Shown: piece by piece, positions 32,123 through 42,174 of the stretch | How the letters are laid out: each line of letters opens with the position of its first letter | Numbering within the stretch: the stretch's first letter is position 1 | NCBI GenBank assembly: GCA_001606155.1 | Contig: LODT01000006.1 | Coordinates: 620,001-684,000 of the forward strand | DNA: 64,000 bases | Direction: 5' to 3' | Source of the DNA: Tieghemostelium lacteum | Taxonomy: Eukaryota > Evosea > Eumycetozoa > Dictyosteliales > Raperosteliaceae | The notes under the pieces: model-generated | Told to the model about the DNA's origin: nothing | Seen by the model: the letters and a program-made list of their open reading frames with translations, nothing else | The model's database searches: none | Position numbers and translations under genes: made by a program

Positions 32123-32572
32123 CTACCTCTTTCCAATTTTCTCTTTTTTTTCTCTTTGAGAGTATTCACTTGAGTCACTATCACTACTGCTATCATCACT
32201 ATCTTTATTATCTCTTTTTCTAACTTTATCTTTCGAGTGTTTGGTTGATTTCTTTTTGTAATCTGAATCAGAGGAATCTGAAGAATCATCACTGCTATAA
32301 TCAGAGCTATCACTAGAACTACTACTGCTACTACTATCAGAAGAATCACTACTACTACTGCTGAATTTCTTTGATTTCTTCTTTGATTTAGAAGATGGGT
32401 CATTGTCTTTTGAAATATCAACATTATAATATTGTTTGTATAATGAAGGGTTGTTTAATATTTGGGTTCTGCTTGGTCTAGAGACATAAGCTCTTTCATT
32501 TTTACACTGATAGGTAAGATGACCATATTGTAAACAACGTTGACATTGTTGTGTTTTAGTTCGGTTATCCAT
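32123..32572 (-). CDS. zcchc10: ZCCHC10-like zinc knuckle, Ser-rich protein
   Basis: The protein has 149 residues and no intron. Residues 9-22 form a CCHC knuckle (CQRCLQYGHLTYQC), followed by the family signature YVSRPSRTQIL. This matches human ZCCHC10 (C..C...GH.TY.C...R.Y..RPSRT). The remaining two thirds are Ser/Asp/Lys-rich and resemble RS-like or casein-kinase-2 target tails found in nuclear RNA-associated proteins. The gene's 3' end converges on the JmjC gene (134 bases apart), and its start faces the FANCE-like gene 91 bases away. The molecular role of ZCCHC10 is poorly defined; RNA or splicing association is inferred. Confidence 0.9.
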   Translation of the reverse strand: MDNRTKTQQCQRCLQYGHLTYQCKNERAYVSRPSRTQILNNPSLYKQYYNVDISKDNDPSSKSKKKSKKFSSSSSDSSDSSSSSSSSDSSDYSSDDSSDSSDSDYKKKSTKHSKDKVRKRDNKDSDDSSSDSDSSEYSQREKKEKIGKR

Positions 32573-32663
32573 GTATTTTGAACTATGTCATGACAATAGT
32601 TGGATAAAATCAAATTGAAAAGTAATTTAAAAAAAAAGAAAATCTTTTTTTATGTTTTTTTAG

Positions 32664-34408
32664 ATGATACACACACATTCATCTATTTTTCATTTACTTT
32701 TAAAATCATTATTCAATACTGAAAATAATAATAATAATAATTATACAACTGTAAACAAAATTATTCAATCTACTCAGTGGAAATGGAATGATTTTTTTAA
32801 ATATTTGGCTACTGATGTAAAGCATTTAAGTGAAGTCTACAAACCACAAGATTACAATAATGGAAATGATTTGATGCTTATTCAATCACTAAAGATTAAA
32901 CATCAAATAGATCTATTGAGTTGGATACTATCGTTTATTTCAGATTTAAAAGATCTTGATGACAAACATTTAGATGGTTACCAACTCGAATTTCCAAATA
33001 AAGAATTCAGTAATCTTTTACAAAATGTATATATAAATAATCAATCACTATATCAATCAAACATGTTGATAAATGAACTTGTAAATAATTGCATGTCTAA
33101 TTGTGGTACAATAACTGATGATAAAAACTATCTATCATTAGTTGACTCATTTGATTTCCAAAAGAAGCTATCAAATTTTAGTGACCTCTGTTTACAGAAA
33201 GATATTATCAGCTCACCCACACTGGTTAATGATTTAGATTCTAAAAGTAGTTCAGATACACTATTGAATATTCAAAAACAAATGGATATTGATTTACAAG
33301 ATTGGAATAACCAATTTAATAGTATGATTCCTTCGATTGAATCTATCAATTTAACTAAACCCAATACAAGTTCTAAGAAAAAGCAATATTTACCAAATAT
33401 TCTAAACGATTTAGTGGATATTGATGATGACTCTCAAGAGATGGAAGATATTCAGTACAGCCAAAATATAGAAATTGATTCAGTTAATACAACATCTGTA
33501 CAACAGAATAGAATGACTGATGAAGAAGTTGAATCACTACACACTATCAGAGATATAATGCAAAAGGATCCTATAAATACTATAAAATTACATAACGAAA
33601 TGCCAGTTTTATTAAATTTACCTGATATTGATATGGTTATATCGATACTTGAAATTGAAGATTCAAAAATTATGAAATTCATTGGTGAGTTGGTACTCAT
33701 TGACATGAGTTTTATCAATGTTTCCAAATACCTACAAACACTACTTTTACCAATAATCATGTCACTAAAGTCAACATTAGCTAGAGATTCACTTGAGGTT
33801 GTAACATTGGCACTACAGAAACAACACTCTGCCATTATAAATTCAGTTTTTATACCAATGATATATGATCCATCGAAATTCACTTCATTTCAATTTGATG
33901 TCATTTTAAAGGCACTTAGTGACACTCAAACATCTCAAGATATTAAATTAATTTTCTTCGATAGTCTTTTAATATTTCTAAGGAAACAAATCAATGAGAA
34001 ATCCTATCAATGGAATGAATATATAATAACTTTGGTAGCTAATAATATAAATTTCCGTTTACCTTTCACTGAAAATGTAAATATACTATATCCCTTGGTT
34101 TCTAATTTCCATTATTAATACATTTCCATTTAGATATTTTCAAATTTGTTAGAGGTATTAAATCATAATACACCAATGTTTTCCAAAGATGCTAAAATGA
34201 CACAATTAATTTATAAATTTTTATTAGGATATCAAACTCAGGTATGTTAAATTCATATTCCATTTATTAGTTTTTAACAAGATACTAATTCACATTACAT
34301 TAGTTAAAACCCTATTATTCCAAACTTCAAGATATACTAATAAAACTTGATCCATCCAAAGCAAAACTTTCCTTTTCCTTATTAGAAAAAATAAAAAATC
34401 AAAATTAA
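32664..34408 (+). CDS. fance: FANCE-like Fanconi anaemia core complex subunit
   Basis: Exons are 32664-34076, 34134-34241 and 34304-34408, with 57- and 62-nt introns in phase 0, giving 541 residues. The C-terminal half (about 280-541) is a helical repeat domain. The pattern resembles the FANCE C-terminus: LPDIDMVISILEIEDSKI, LLLPIIMSL, a SFQFDVILKALS helix, then exon 2-3 QLIYKFLLGYQTQLKPYYSK and a short LSFSLLEKI end. FANCE bridges the FA core ligase and FANCD2 in interstrand crosslink repair, and Fanconi components are known in Dictyostelium. The N-terminal half is variable with acidic and Asn-rich stretches. The ATG at 32664 directly follows a T-rich tract ending in TAG, so an upstream 5' exon cannot be excluded. 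The assignment is by pattern and is good but not certain. Confidence 0.72.
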
Positions 34409-34497
34409 CTTATATATACATATTTCGTCTTTCTTTTAATACAAATTTTGAAAAAATAAAAATATTAAAAAAACGATTGTTATTGTATAAAAAACCA

Positions 34498-35290
34498 ATG
34501 ACTATAAAAAGGACACTAGACAATAGAAAAGATAATGACAAGAAAAAGAAGCTTAAAAACGATGAATCAGAAGATGAAGATAAGCATATAAACAATAACA
34601 GTGAATCTGAATCAGAAATAGAATCTGATAGATCCGAATCTAGTTCAGAGTCAAGCAGTTCAGAGTCAAGCAGTTCAGAGTCAAGTAGTTCAGAGTCAAG
34701 TAGCTCAGAATCGGAGTCAAGTAGTTCAGAATCAGAGTCTGAAACCGAAACTAATGAAAAGAAGAAAATAGCAAAAAGAGAAGCTAAAGAAAAAGAGGAA
34801 CAATTGAAAATATCAAAAATGAATAAAGAGGAAAAGTTTGAATATGAAAAGAAAAAGATTGAAAAAGAGTTTAAACAACAAGACAAAGAGAAGATGAGAG
34901 AAAAAGAGAAAAAACTAATCAAAATGGAACTGATAAAAAAAGAAAGTTGAAGACAAGAAATTAAAGATAAAGAATTCAGAGTTGTTACAATATCTCTCAT
35001 GTTGGAAAGAGGATAGATCCAGTTGGAAATTTCAAAAGATTCAACAGATTGCACTGTTGAAATATGTTTATGATGAATCTATAATACCACAAAAATACTA
35101 TGATATCTCATTAGAGTATCTGGCACCTCTGAAAGGTATCTCTAGGGACAGAGTTATTGAAGAATGTAAAGAAATTATTAAACAACATAAGAAAAACGAT
35201 AGTGACTCCTCTGACAGCGACAATGAAGAGGCAGAGAAATTAAAAACAAAATATAAGCGTGCCAAAGGTTTACTAAAAGTCTTAGAATAA
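34498..35290 (+). CDS. WKF-domain protein (C7orf50-like), one frame break
   Basis: The ATG at 34498 opens a Lys/Glu/Ser-rich frame with tandem SSSSE units (about 34640-34740) and a charged coiled coil. The second part ends at 35290 in the next frame and carries the WKF domain: LLQYLSCWKEDRSSWKFQKI, then QQIALLKYVYDESIIPQKYY and YLAPLKGISRDRV. This closely follows human C7orf50 (YLxxWxxxxxxWxFQKxxQ...LL..YD...). The two parts would join smoothly if the A7 run at about 34935-34941 had one base less. No GT-AG pair fits, so a one-base sequence error or a true disruption is the choice. Members are nucleolar and linked to ribosome biogenesis. The acidic/basic N-terminus fits this. The total would be about 263 residues. 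Confidence 0.8.
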
Positions 35291-35355
35291 AACTTTGGGT
35301 ATTTTAAAACTATTTATTGTTTTTTTATTATTTTTATTTATAAGGTGGTTGTTGT

Positions 35356-38300
35356 TTAGGTATTGATTAATTTACTGTAACTTGGTGGATCAATCTTTCT
35401 ACTAATAAATCTAATTACATATAATGGTAAACAACTGACTAATGTTATAACAAATACTTTCCAAATAAATTCCCATGATAAAATAAATGATAATTCTAAA
35501 AAATGGTAAATTTAAAAAAATTAGTATTTTGAATATGGTTTAAAAGAATATAAATAAACTTACCAAAAGCTGTAACTTGGGGTATCATCATTGTTATAAG
35601 ATAGGATAATAAAGTTACAATTAAAGAGATGATCATTGCCTTATGCCAAGTGTGAATTTCAGTGGCTACATTTAAAAGTTCACAAAGAATCAAAGAGGTA
35701 AAAGTAATGGAGACAATATTGTTGAGACTGGATTCAAATAGAATAATAGAAAGTAACATGATAGCACCACCTTGGTAGACACTTTTAAGGACCCAAATGA
35801 AAAATGTCTTATAGGAGAGTGACCTTCCTTTTTGCAATTCATGGTACAACTCTGGATAACGGAATACAATTTCTTCAGGTACATCTTCATCCAAAACCAA
35901 AGAAAACACAGGAGCATTAGTAAACAATGTACTGTACCCCACCAACAACATACCATTATAAATGGAAATGGCAGCAAAGTAATAAATGGCAGAGAAAACA
36001 CATTGGATAAATGAGATAATCAAACCTCTATGAATTACAAATTGAGATAATCTAGCTGATCTCTTATAACTGTTTCTTCCATGCCATAGTATCAGACGAC
36101 TGAGATAACTAAATTGATTGATTGAAAAATCAGCAGCTAAAGATGCTTGTTTACCTTCTTTTCCAACGATACCAACACCAACATCAGCAGCTTGAATCAT
36201 ACTGACATCGTTACCACCATCTCCAATGGCACAAGTTCTCTTTTTAGTTTTTTCTTTAATAAGACGAACAATATCTGCTTTCTGAGTTGGAGTACATCTA
36301 CAACAGACTACAGAAGGTGCCTTGGCAGAGACTTCCAAAAACAAATCACGATAGTTATCCAAACACATTTGTAAAGAAGGACCATCAATAACCAGACAAG
36401 CATCCCTCATACGAGAGAATTGATTGAGTTTTTCAAATGCTCTACTCTTATCTTGAACTGATATTTGGAAGAGACTTTGAGTTCTCGATACAAGTTTAGT
36501 AGAGATTGCAATACAAGTTGCAGTTTCAATCTTGTCACCTGTAAGCATCCAAACTTTTACATCAGCATTTCTAAGCATTTCCAATGTTGATTTTACATGT
36601 TGTTGTAGTTTATCTTCAACACCAGTTACAGCAATCAAATCTAGATTTTTTTCAATGGTGCTTATAGCCTCTTGAACTCTTTGAGCTCTATCAGAAATGG
36701 TAGTCTTTGCCTGATTTAGACGATTGGAGAATGTGTGATATTCCTCTTCGGTCATTGTTCTCTTTCCAAATGCCAGAGTTCTCAAACCCTCTCTAGCCAT
36801 ATTACCACATTCTTCATCCAACCAGTCATTTGCGTTCACTAATTTAGCCATAATTGCATCAGCACCCTTCATGTAAAAAGTAATGACACCATCTTTATCA
36901 CGTACGATAATACCCATTCTCTTGGTCTCCGAAGTGAATGGGAAGACATTGAGAATCTCATAGTTTTCCAATTCACCATTTGGATTGGTTAGTGTGATAC
37001 TAGTTAACTCTCTTGCAGAGAGTACCAATCTAACAGATTCTGTAAATTTAACTAGTGCAATTTCATCAGGTGACGATGCTTGATAGGTTACAGAACTTGC
37101 AGCACTGACACTATTTGATTCCTCATCGAAACTAACCTTTAGATCGTTACTTTCAGACAATGACTTTTTCTTTCTCTCTTGAATATTGGAAACTTGTTTC
37201 TCTTCATCATCCAATACGGATTCATATTTATTCTTTCCAAAGGTCTTCTTGAGTTTCTTCTTTTTTGATTTCTTTGATTCACCAATATTGAGTGTCAAGT
37301 CAGTGTCGTTCTCAATGACAGGTGTCACATTATGACATAATGCTATAGCTGTCAATGCCTCTCTAATTTTTTGAGAGAGAGTTCTTTTAGTTCGTCCGCC
37401 TCCTGTGCTGTTACCCATCTTTCCAGGGAGATAAGTTTGACGTAGTTCGTCTTCTAGTTCTTGTAAAGTATCTTTAGTAAATGCCATCGATCCTAAATGT
37501 AACTTTTTGAAAACCATATCATTCTGTGTGAGAGTACCAGTTTTATCAGTTAGAAGATACTCAATTCTTCCCAATTCCTCGGGAATTGTTGATGATCTAA
37601 CTACAGTACCTGGAATATTCTTGTCTTTCATCATCATCCAACTGTATAGTGTCTTTCCAAGATCGAGATTTACTCTCATACTAATAGGGATAATGGCAGA
37701 GAACAACAATACATATCTGAATAAATAGATATACCAAAGTCCACGGAACCCTTTAAGAGCAATCATAATCAATGCCAAAAGACACAACAAACCAAAGAGT
37801 ACTTTAGATAGTGTATTTAACTCCATATCCAAACTACCAACTTTTGTTGAGGGTTGACTGGTATTCATTACACATCTTGTTTCTCTACCAGTGTAAATAG
37901 CACAACCAATAACATTACCACTGGCAATAACTGTATTTGCCCAGAGAGTATTCTCAACAGACAGAGACTCAGTCTCACCAGTTCCATGATTACCTTGAGT
38001 TCCTTCATATTTTGTGAAATTTCCTATAAATGTATAAATATCCTTTTTAGGTTTCTCTACATAGACACTAGCATTCAGCTGTGACAATGACTCATCAGTT
38101 GGCAGCTTCTGAGTCATAGATACTGTTCTTCTCAATTTCCAATCAGTTTCACCATCCAATTGATCTGTTCTAATAAATGAAGCACCAGACTTCTCTGTAG
38201 TTCTAAGGAATACCATGTCGCATGGAACCCTCTGATTGGTATCTATTCGAATGTAGTGACCTACTTTGATATCAGAACTGGGTATCGATGTAAATGTTCC

Positions 38301-39028
38301 ATCTCTATTCAACTTTTGATAGTGTTGTGAATTTGCCTCCTGATCTCTTCTGAATCTCTTAAAATCATCATAAGCCTCTTTGAATATCGTAACTGTCAAT
38401 ACAAATGCCAATGGTGATATATAGGTAAACAAATACCCAGTCTGCAAAGGTGGAATAAACTGTGAAAGTGCCACCAACAAAAAATATAAATTAAAAAAAT
38501 ATTTAAATTGTTCATATAAAATCACAGGTATAAATGTGTAAATTGAATATTTTTGATTTCTAACTACATTTGGTGGGAACCTATGAATAGTAAATTATTA
38601 GTATAATGTCATGTGTAATGATATACAAGTTTGATGTCTTACCTTGTTGGTTGATTATCAAGTGTCAAATCAATAGTTCTTGAGAAATAAACATGTCTTC
38701 TCAAGATGAGGTCTTGAATTTTCTGTAGAATAGATCTAGAGTCTACTTCTCTTTGTAGTTCACCTGCTGGTGATGTAGATGATTTACTATCGAGTAGAGG
38801 AGAGTATTTATTTGCTTTTGTTGGTGTAGAACTACCATTGACTAGAGGTGACATATCATTTATGTTCTCATCTAGCATGTCGAGATCTGTAGATGATGAT
38901 AAGTTACTGTGTACCCCTACCATACTGGACATTGTCATTGAAGAATGTGGTGACTTGTCCTTATGAAATGCAGAATAGGAGAAGGTATTCTTATTATTGT
39001 TATTATTATTGTTGTTGTTATCCTCCAT
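35356..39028 (-). CDS. P4-type phospholipid flippase ATPase, ATP9/Neo1 class
   Basis: Exons are 39028-38643, 38580-35564 and 35495-35356, with 62- and 68-nt introns and consistent phases, giving 1180 residues. P4-ATPases move phospholipids to the cytosolic leaflet of Golgi and endosomal membranes. The first splice rebuilds [13 protein letters not shown]...[15 protein letters not shown], the P4 signature at TM1. The catalytic [10 protein letters not shown] motif, KGAD nucleotide-binding strand, MLTGDK and [10 protein letters not shown] hinge are all present. An insert rich in Ser and Lys lies in the N-domain (about 37150-37300). The third exon gives the C-terminus [20 protein letters not shown] then PPSYSKL, which mirrors the human ATP9A/B ending and places it in the ATP9/Neo1 branch, which works without a CDC50 partner. 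The Asn-rich N-terminus is dictyostelid-specific. Confidence 0.96.
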
Positions 39029-39396
39029 TTCAATTCTCTTTCTGTGAAAATAATTTGTTGTTATTTTTATAAAAAAAGATAAGAACTACAATGATGTTTA
39101 AGGGAGGATATTTTATCCTCAATTATAATAAATAAAGATCTATCAAGTAAGAAACGAAGAAATAAAATTCAAAAAAAAAATTAATAAAAAAAAAATAAAA
39201 AAGAAAAGAATTTAGATACTTTTGATATTTTTTTTCCCTATTTTTTGGGTTTGAACTTTACATTTAATGACATTGACTTGAATTCAAGTGATTAATTACA
39301 TTGCGATTATTATATTTGATTACAAAATTGATGATAAAATGTTTATCAACTAGTTATTGTTTTTTTGATAACTTTTTTTTTTGAAGGGACACTCAC
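39029..39396. other. Intergenic region, A-rich, no gene seen
   Basis: Upstream of the flippase gene. It contains A-rich runs near 39170-39210, T runs and a 14-bp palindrome ACTTGAATTCAAGT at 39276-39289. No coding frame is supported. Confidence 0.5.
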
Positions 39397-39659
39397 TTAA
39401 TGAGGAGTTGTACAAATAGAACCAGTCCATACACAAACTCCTTGGAATTGTAATACTAAACATTCAGCCCAATTGTATTTATTACACCCTTATTTTTTTA
39501 TATAATCTAAATTAATAACTATTTAAATAGAAATAAGAAGAATATAATTTCTACTTACAATTTCCTTTTTTCTACAGATCCATTTTGCTGATCAGTAGCT
39601 ATTGAAACTATTGAAAATAAGCAAATGCATATAATGATAGAAATAATAAGTGATTTCAT
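39397..39659 (-). CDS. Small secreted Cys-rich peptide, two exons (junction frame unresolved)
   Basis: The ATG at 39659 starts a strong signal peptide (MKSLIISIIICICLFSIVSI) followed by a short linker, ending at a GTAAGT donor (exon 39659-39559). After an intron, 39488-39397 encodes CNKYNWAECLVLQFQGVCVW then TGSICTTPH and a stop. It has four Cys and Trp/Tyr spacing like a compact disulfide peptide. The best GT-AG pairing (intron 39489-39558, 70 nt) leaves the exons one base out of register. An A6 run just before the donor would fix this if it were A5. Both parts look coding, so I call a gene of about 63 residues. It is too short to appear in long-frame searches. The family was not recognised. 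Confidence 0.45.
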
Positions 39660-39961
39660 TGTTGGTTTCTAAAAGTAAAATAAAAAAAAATCTACAGGTT
39701 TTCCAAAGCTTGGTTTCAGAAATTGCATGAGATTTTTAGAAAATATCTTTGGGAACAACCCTTAAACTAAAATTTATAATAATTAAAATTTAAATCCCCA
39801 GTGAATAATTTAAAAAGTATCTATAAGATCACCCTGGTAATATTATTACTTGATTATAATATTTCTATTATTTAATTTATTTATTGCAAATATGAATTTT
39901 TTCAAAATTAACGATTATTAAAAAATTTCTCGATAAAGTGTAAAACCATTGCTCGTTTGAT
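39660..39961. other. Divergent promoter region
   Basis: A+T-rich DNA between the small secreted peptide gene (minus) and the RbfA-like gene (plus). No specific element was identified. Confidence 0.4.
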
Positions 39962-42046
39962 ATGATTGTACTCAAAAGACAAGGTTTATCATTATTTACA
40001 GATAAAATTGGTAGATCACTGATTTATTATTATAGTACTAGATCAGGAAGTGTTCTTTCAAATACTAAGAAACAAGGTAGCACAAGTAGAAAGATTAAAG
40101 TAAATCATGTATCCAAAGAATCTCTAAAGGATTTATTAGATTACAACAAAGTTCCTGTTCAAAAGACAAAATCAACAGTATTTGAAAGACTGGAATTACA
40201 AAGAGATTTACTTTCAAATGACTTGAATATGAGTGAGTCTCAAATTGATGAGATTTTAGGAAATAATGAACAGATGGAGAAAGAGTTTCAAGAAGAACAA
40301 AAAGAGTTTAAGAAAAATAATAATATATTCTTTTCAGAGAAATTCACTGCAATGAAAGAGGATGATGATGATGATAATTATATAAAAGAAGATGATGATA
40401 GTAGTAATAAGTATTCAGGAGACTTAGATCAAGATAGTTATTGGAAGAAACTAGAGAATATAGATGAACTTAAGGATTATAGACATGAAAATGAACATGT
40501 AGATAAACAGTATGAAATGGAATTGGAGAAGAAGGGAATGAAAATGGTGGATGGTAGATTGCATTCTGGTGGTATACCTGTACCCAGTCAATACAAGCAT
40601 TTCTTTTTGGATCCTGATGCACCTACATCGAGAAAAGAGAAAAACTTATATAAACGTATGGATGCACTGAAGAAGGAGATAAAGGATCGTAGAGAACAGA
40701 AGAAAACACAAATGTTACTTGATAGTAAATACAGTAAATTTGGAAAACCAAATAGGAAGATTATCATTGATGAACATGAAAATGTTCATACTGTTGTACA
40801 AAAGAGAATGAGTGATAAGATATTAGATGTTCTCAGAGAGTCGGCTATATTTACACCATCTTGTCAATTGGATATCTTGGAAGGAGATGGTAAAGAATTT
40901 GGCCACTTTTCAAATCCATTAAGAAAAGAGATTATGGATATTGACGATGCAGATCCAGTTGTAAGTGCCGGTAATATTGAATTCACTAAAGCTACCATGT
41001 CATCGGATTTGAGATGGGTTAAAGTCTATTGGAAGAGAATAAACGATGATGAATCTGATAACCATTTTCAAAAAAAGAATAGTCTTTCTCAAGAGGAACT
41101 GCATGATAAAATGGGAAATATCTCCGTTGCCACTGAAGATTTCAATCAAGATTTACAATTCATTAATAACCTCTCAAATGTCTCTACTAAACATGTGTAC
41201 TATGATATTCATAAAGACCTATTTAAAGATAAAGACCATAGTATCAAATCAACATCATCCAACCAAAAATATAATATCACTGTAAATAAGACTCCACCAA
41301 CTTCCATTCAAAATGATCAAGATAATAATAATATAAACAGCTACTTTGGTGAAAATTCCAAAATTATCACATCAGAACAAATTCAATTAGATTTCAATTT
41401 ACCAAAGAATAGTATAGATATTCAAAAATTCAAGAATTCTTTGAAACCTGTGGTGGAAGAGGCCGATTATGATCATAGTGCTAAAAAGACTAGTAAAAGT
41501 ACATATTATAGAATTACAGATAAAGATATTACATATAGATTGAATAATAAGCTTAAAGGTAGAATAAGAGGTTTAATTGCAAAGAGGGTAAAAACTAGAT
41601 ATGTTCCAGATTTATTTTTCCTTAAAGATGAAAAAATGGTTAAAGATGAGATCAATCATGATCTATTAGAAAATCTAATTACACCAGAACTTAAACAAAT
41701 GGTAAAGGAAAGACATCAACAAGAGATGGCTAAAGAACAAAAATATGTTTCTAAATTCTCTTCATTGTTTAGTAAGTCTCCAACTTCCAATGCACCTCTA
41801 AGTGTTGATTTTGAATCCATAGATGATGAAATTGAAAATGACAGAAATCTCATTGATTTGGTAAATGATTTCGCAGAGGTACAAGATGAAGAAACTTTAA
41901 AATACATTTCCAAAATCTCAAAGAAACTCGAGAGTCTAGAAGCCAAAGTAGATCAAAATACTTCTATTCATCAAACATCAGAACCAGAATCACCTTCATC
42001 TGTTGACAAATCAAATATATTTAAACAATTTAATAAAGATCTTTAA
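39962..42046 (+). CDS. rbfa: Mitochondrial ribosome-binding factor A (RbfA)-like protein with large insertion
   Basis: This single-exon protein has 694 residues. The basic, Ser/Arg-containing N-terminus (MIVLKRQGLSLFTDKIGRSL) looks like a mitochondrial targeting sequence. RbfA binds the small ribosomal subunit during 3'-end maturation of its rRNA. The KH-like fold appears in two parts. Residues about 277-360 hold RMSDKILDVLRES..., then IEFTKATMSSDLRWVKVYWK (the conserved V.VS.DL..A.VYV strand). Residues about 522-560 hold YRLNNKLKGRIRGLIAKRVK then RYVPDLFFLKDE (the L....IR..L...L..R..P.L.F..D half). About 160 residues rich in Asn, Lys and Ser separate them. Coiled-coil and acidic regions fill the N-terminal third and the tail. 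At several times bacterial size, it is far longer than the usual family member. Confidence 0.82.
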   Translation: MIVLKRQGLSLFTDKIGRSLIYYYSTRSGSVLSNTKKQGSTSRKIKVNHVSKESLKDLLDYNKVPVQKTKSTVFERLELQRDLLSNDLNMSESQIDEILGNNEQMEKEFQEEQKEFKKNNNIFFSEKFTAMKEDDDDDNYIKEDDDSSNKYSGDLDQDSYWKKLENIDELKDYRHENEHVDKQYEMELEKKGMKMVDGRLHSGGIPVPSQYKHFFLDPDAPTSRKEKNLYKRMDALKKEIKDRREQKKTQMLLDSKYSKFGKPNRKIIIDEHENVHTVVQKRMSDKILDVLRESAIFTPSCQLDILEGDGKEFGHFSNPLRKEIMDIDDADPVVSAGNIEFTKATMSSDLRWVKVYWKRINDDESDNHFQKKNSLSQEELHDKMGNISVATEDFNQDLQFINNLSNVSTKHVYYDIHKDLFKDKDHSIKSTSSNQKYNITVNKTPPTSIQNDQDNNNINSYFGENSKIITSEQIQLDFNLPKNSIDIQKFKNSLKPVVEEADYDHSAKKTSKSTYYRITDKDITYRLNNKLKGRIRGLIAKRVKTRYVPDLFFLKDEKMVKDEINHDLLENLITPELKQMVKERHQQEMAKEQKYVSKFSSLFSKSPTSNAPLSVDFESIDDEIENDRNLIDLVNDFAEVQDEETLKYISKISKKLESLEAKVDQNTSIHQTSEPESPSSVDKSNIFKQFNKDL

Positions 42047-42174
42047 ATTGATTATTATTAAATAAGTTATTGATTTGTTGTTTTTTTATTTACTTTTTGA
42101 TTTTGTTTTAAGTTAATGACTTTATGTTTTGTGTGTGAGAGTGGGAAGATGAGAGGATAAAAGACTAGGAGAAA

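Noticed and set aside
34410-35054. 214-codon Ser/Asp-rich frame on the minus strand
   Set aside because: It is a shadow of the SSSSE repeats of the WKF-domain gene on the plus strand.
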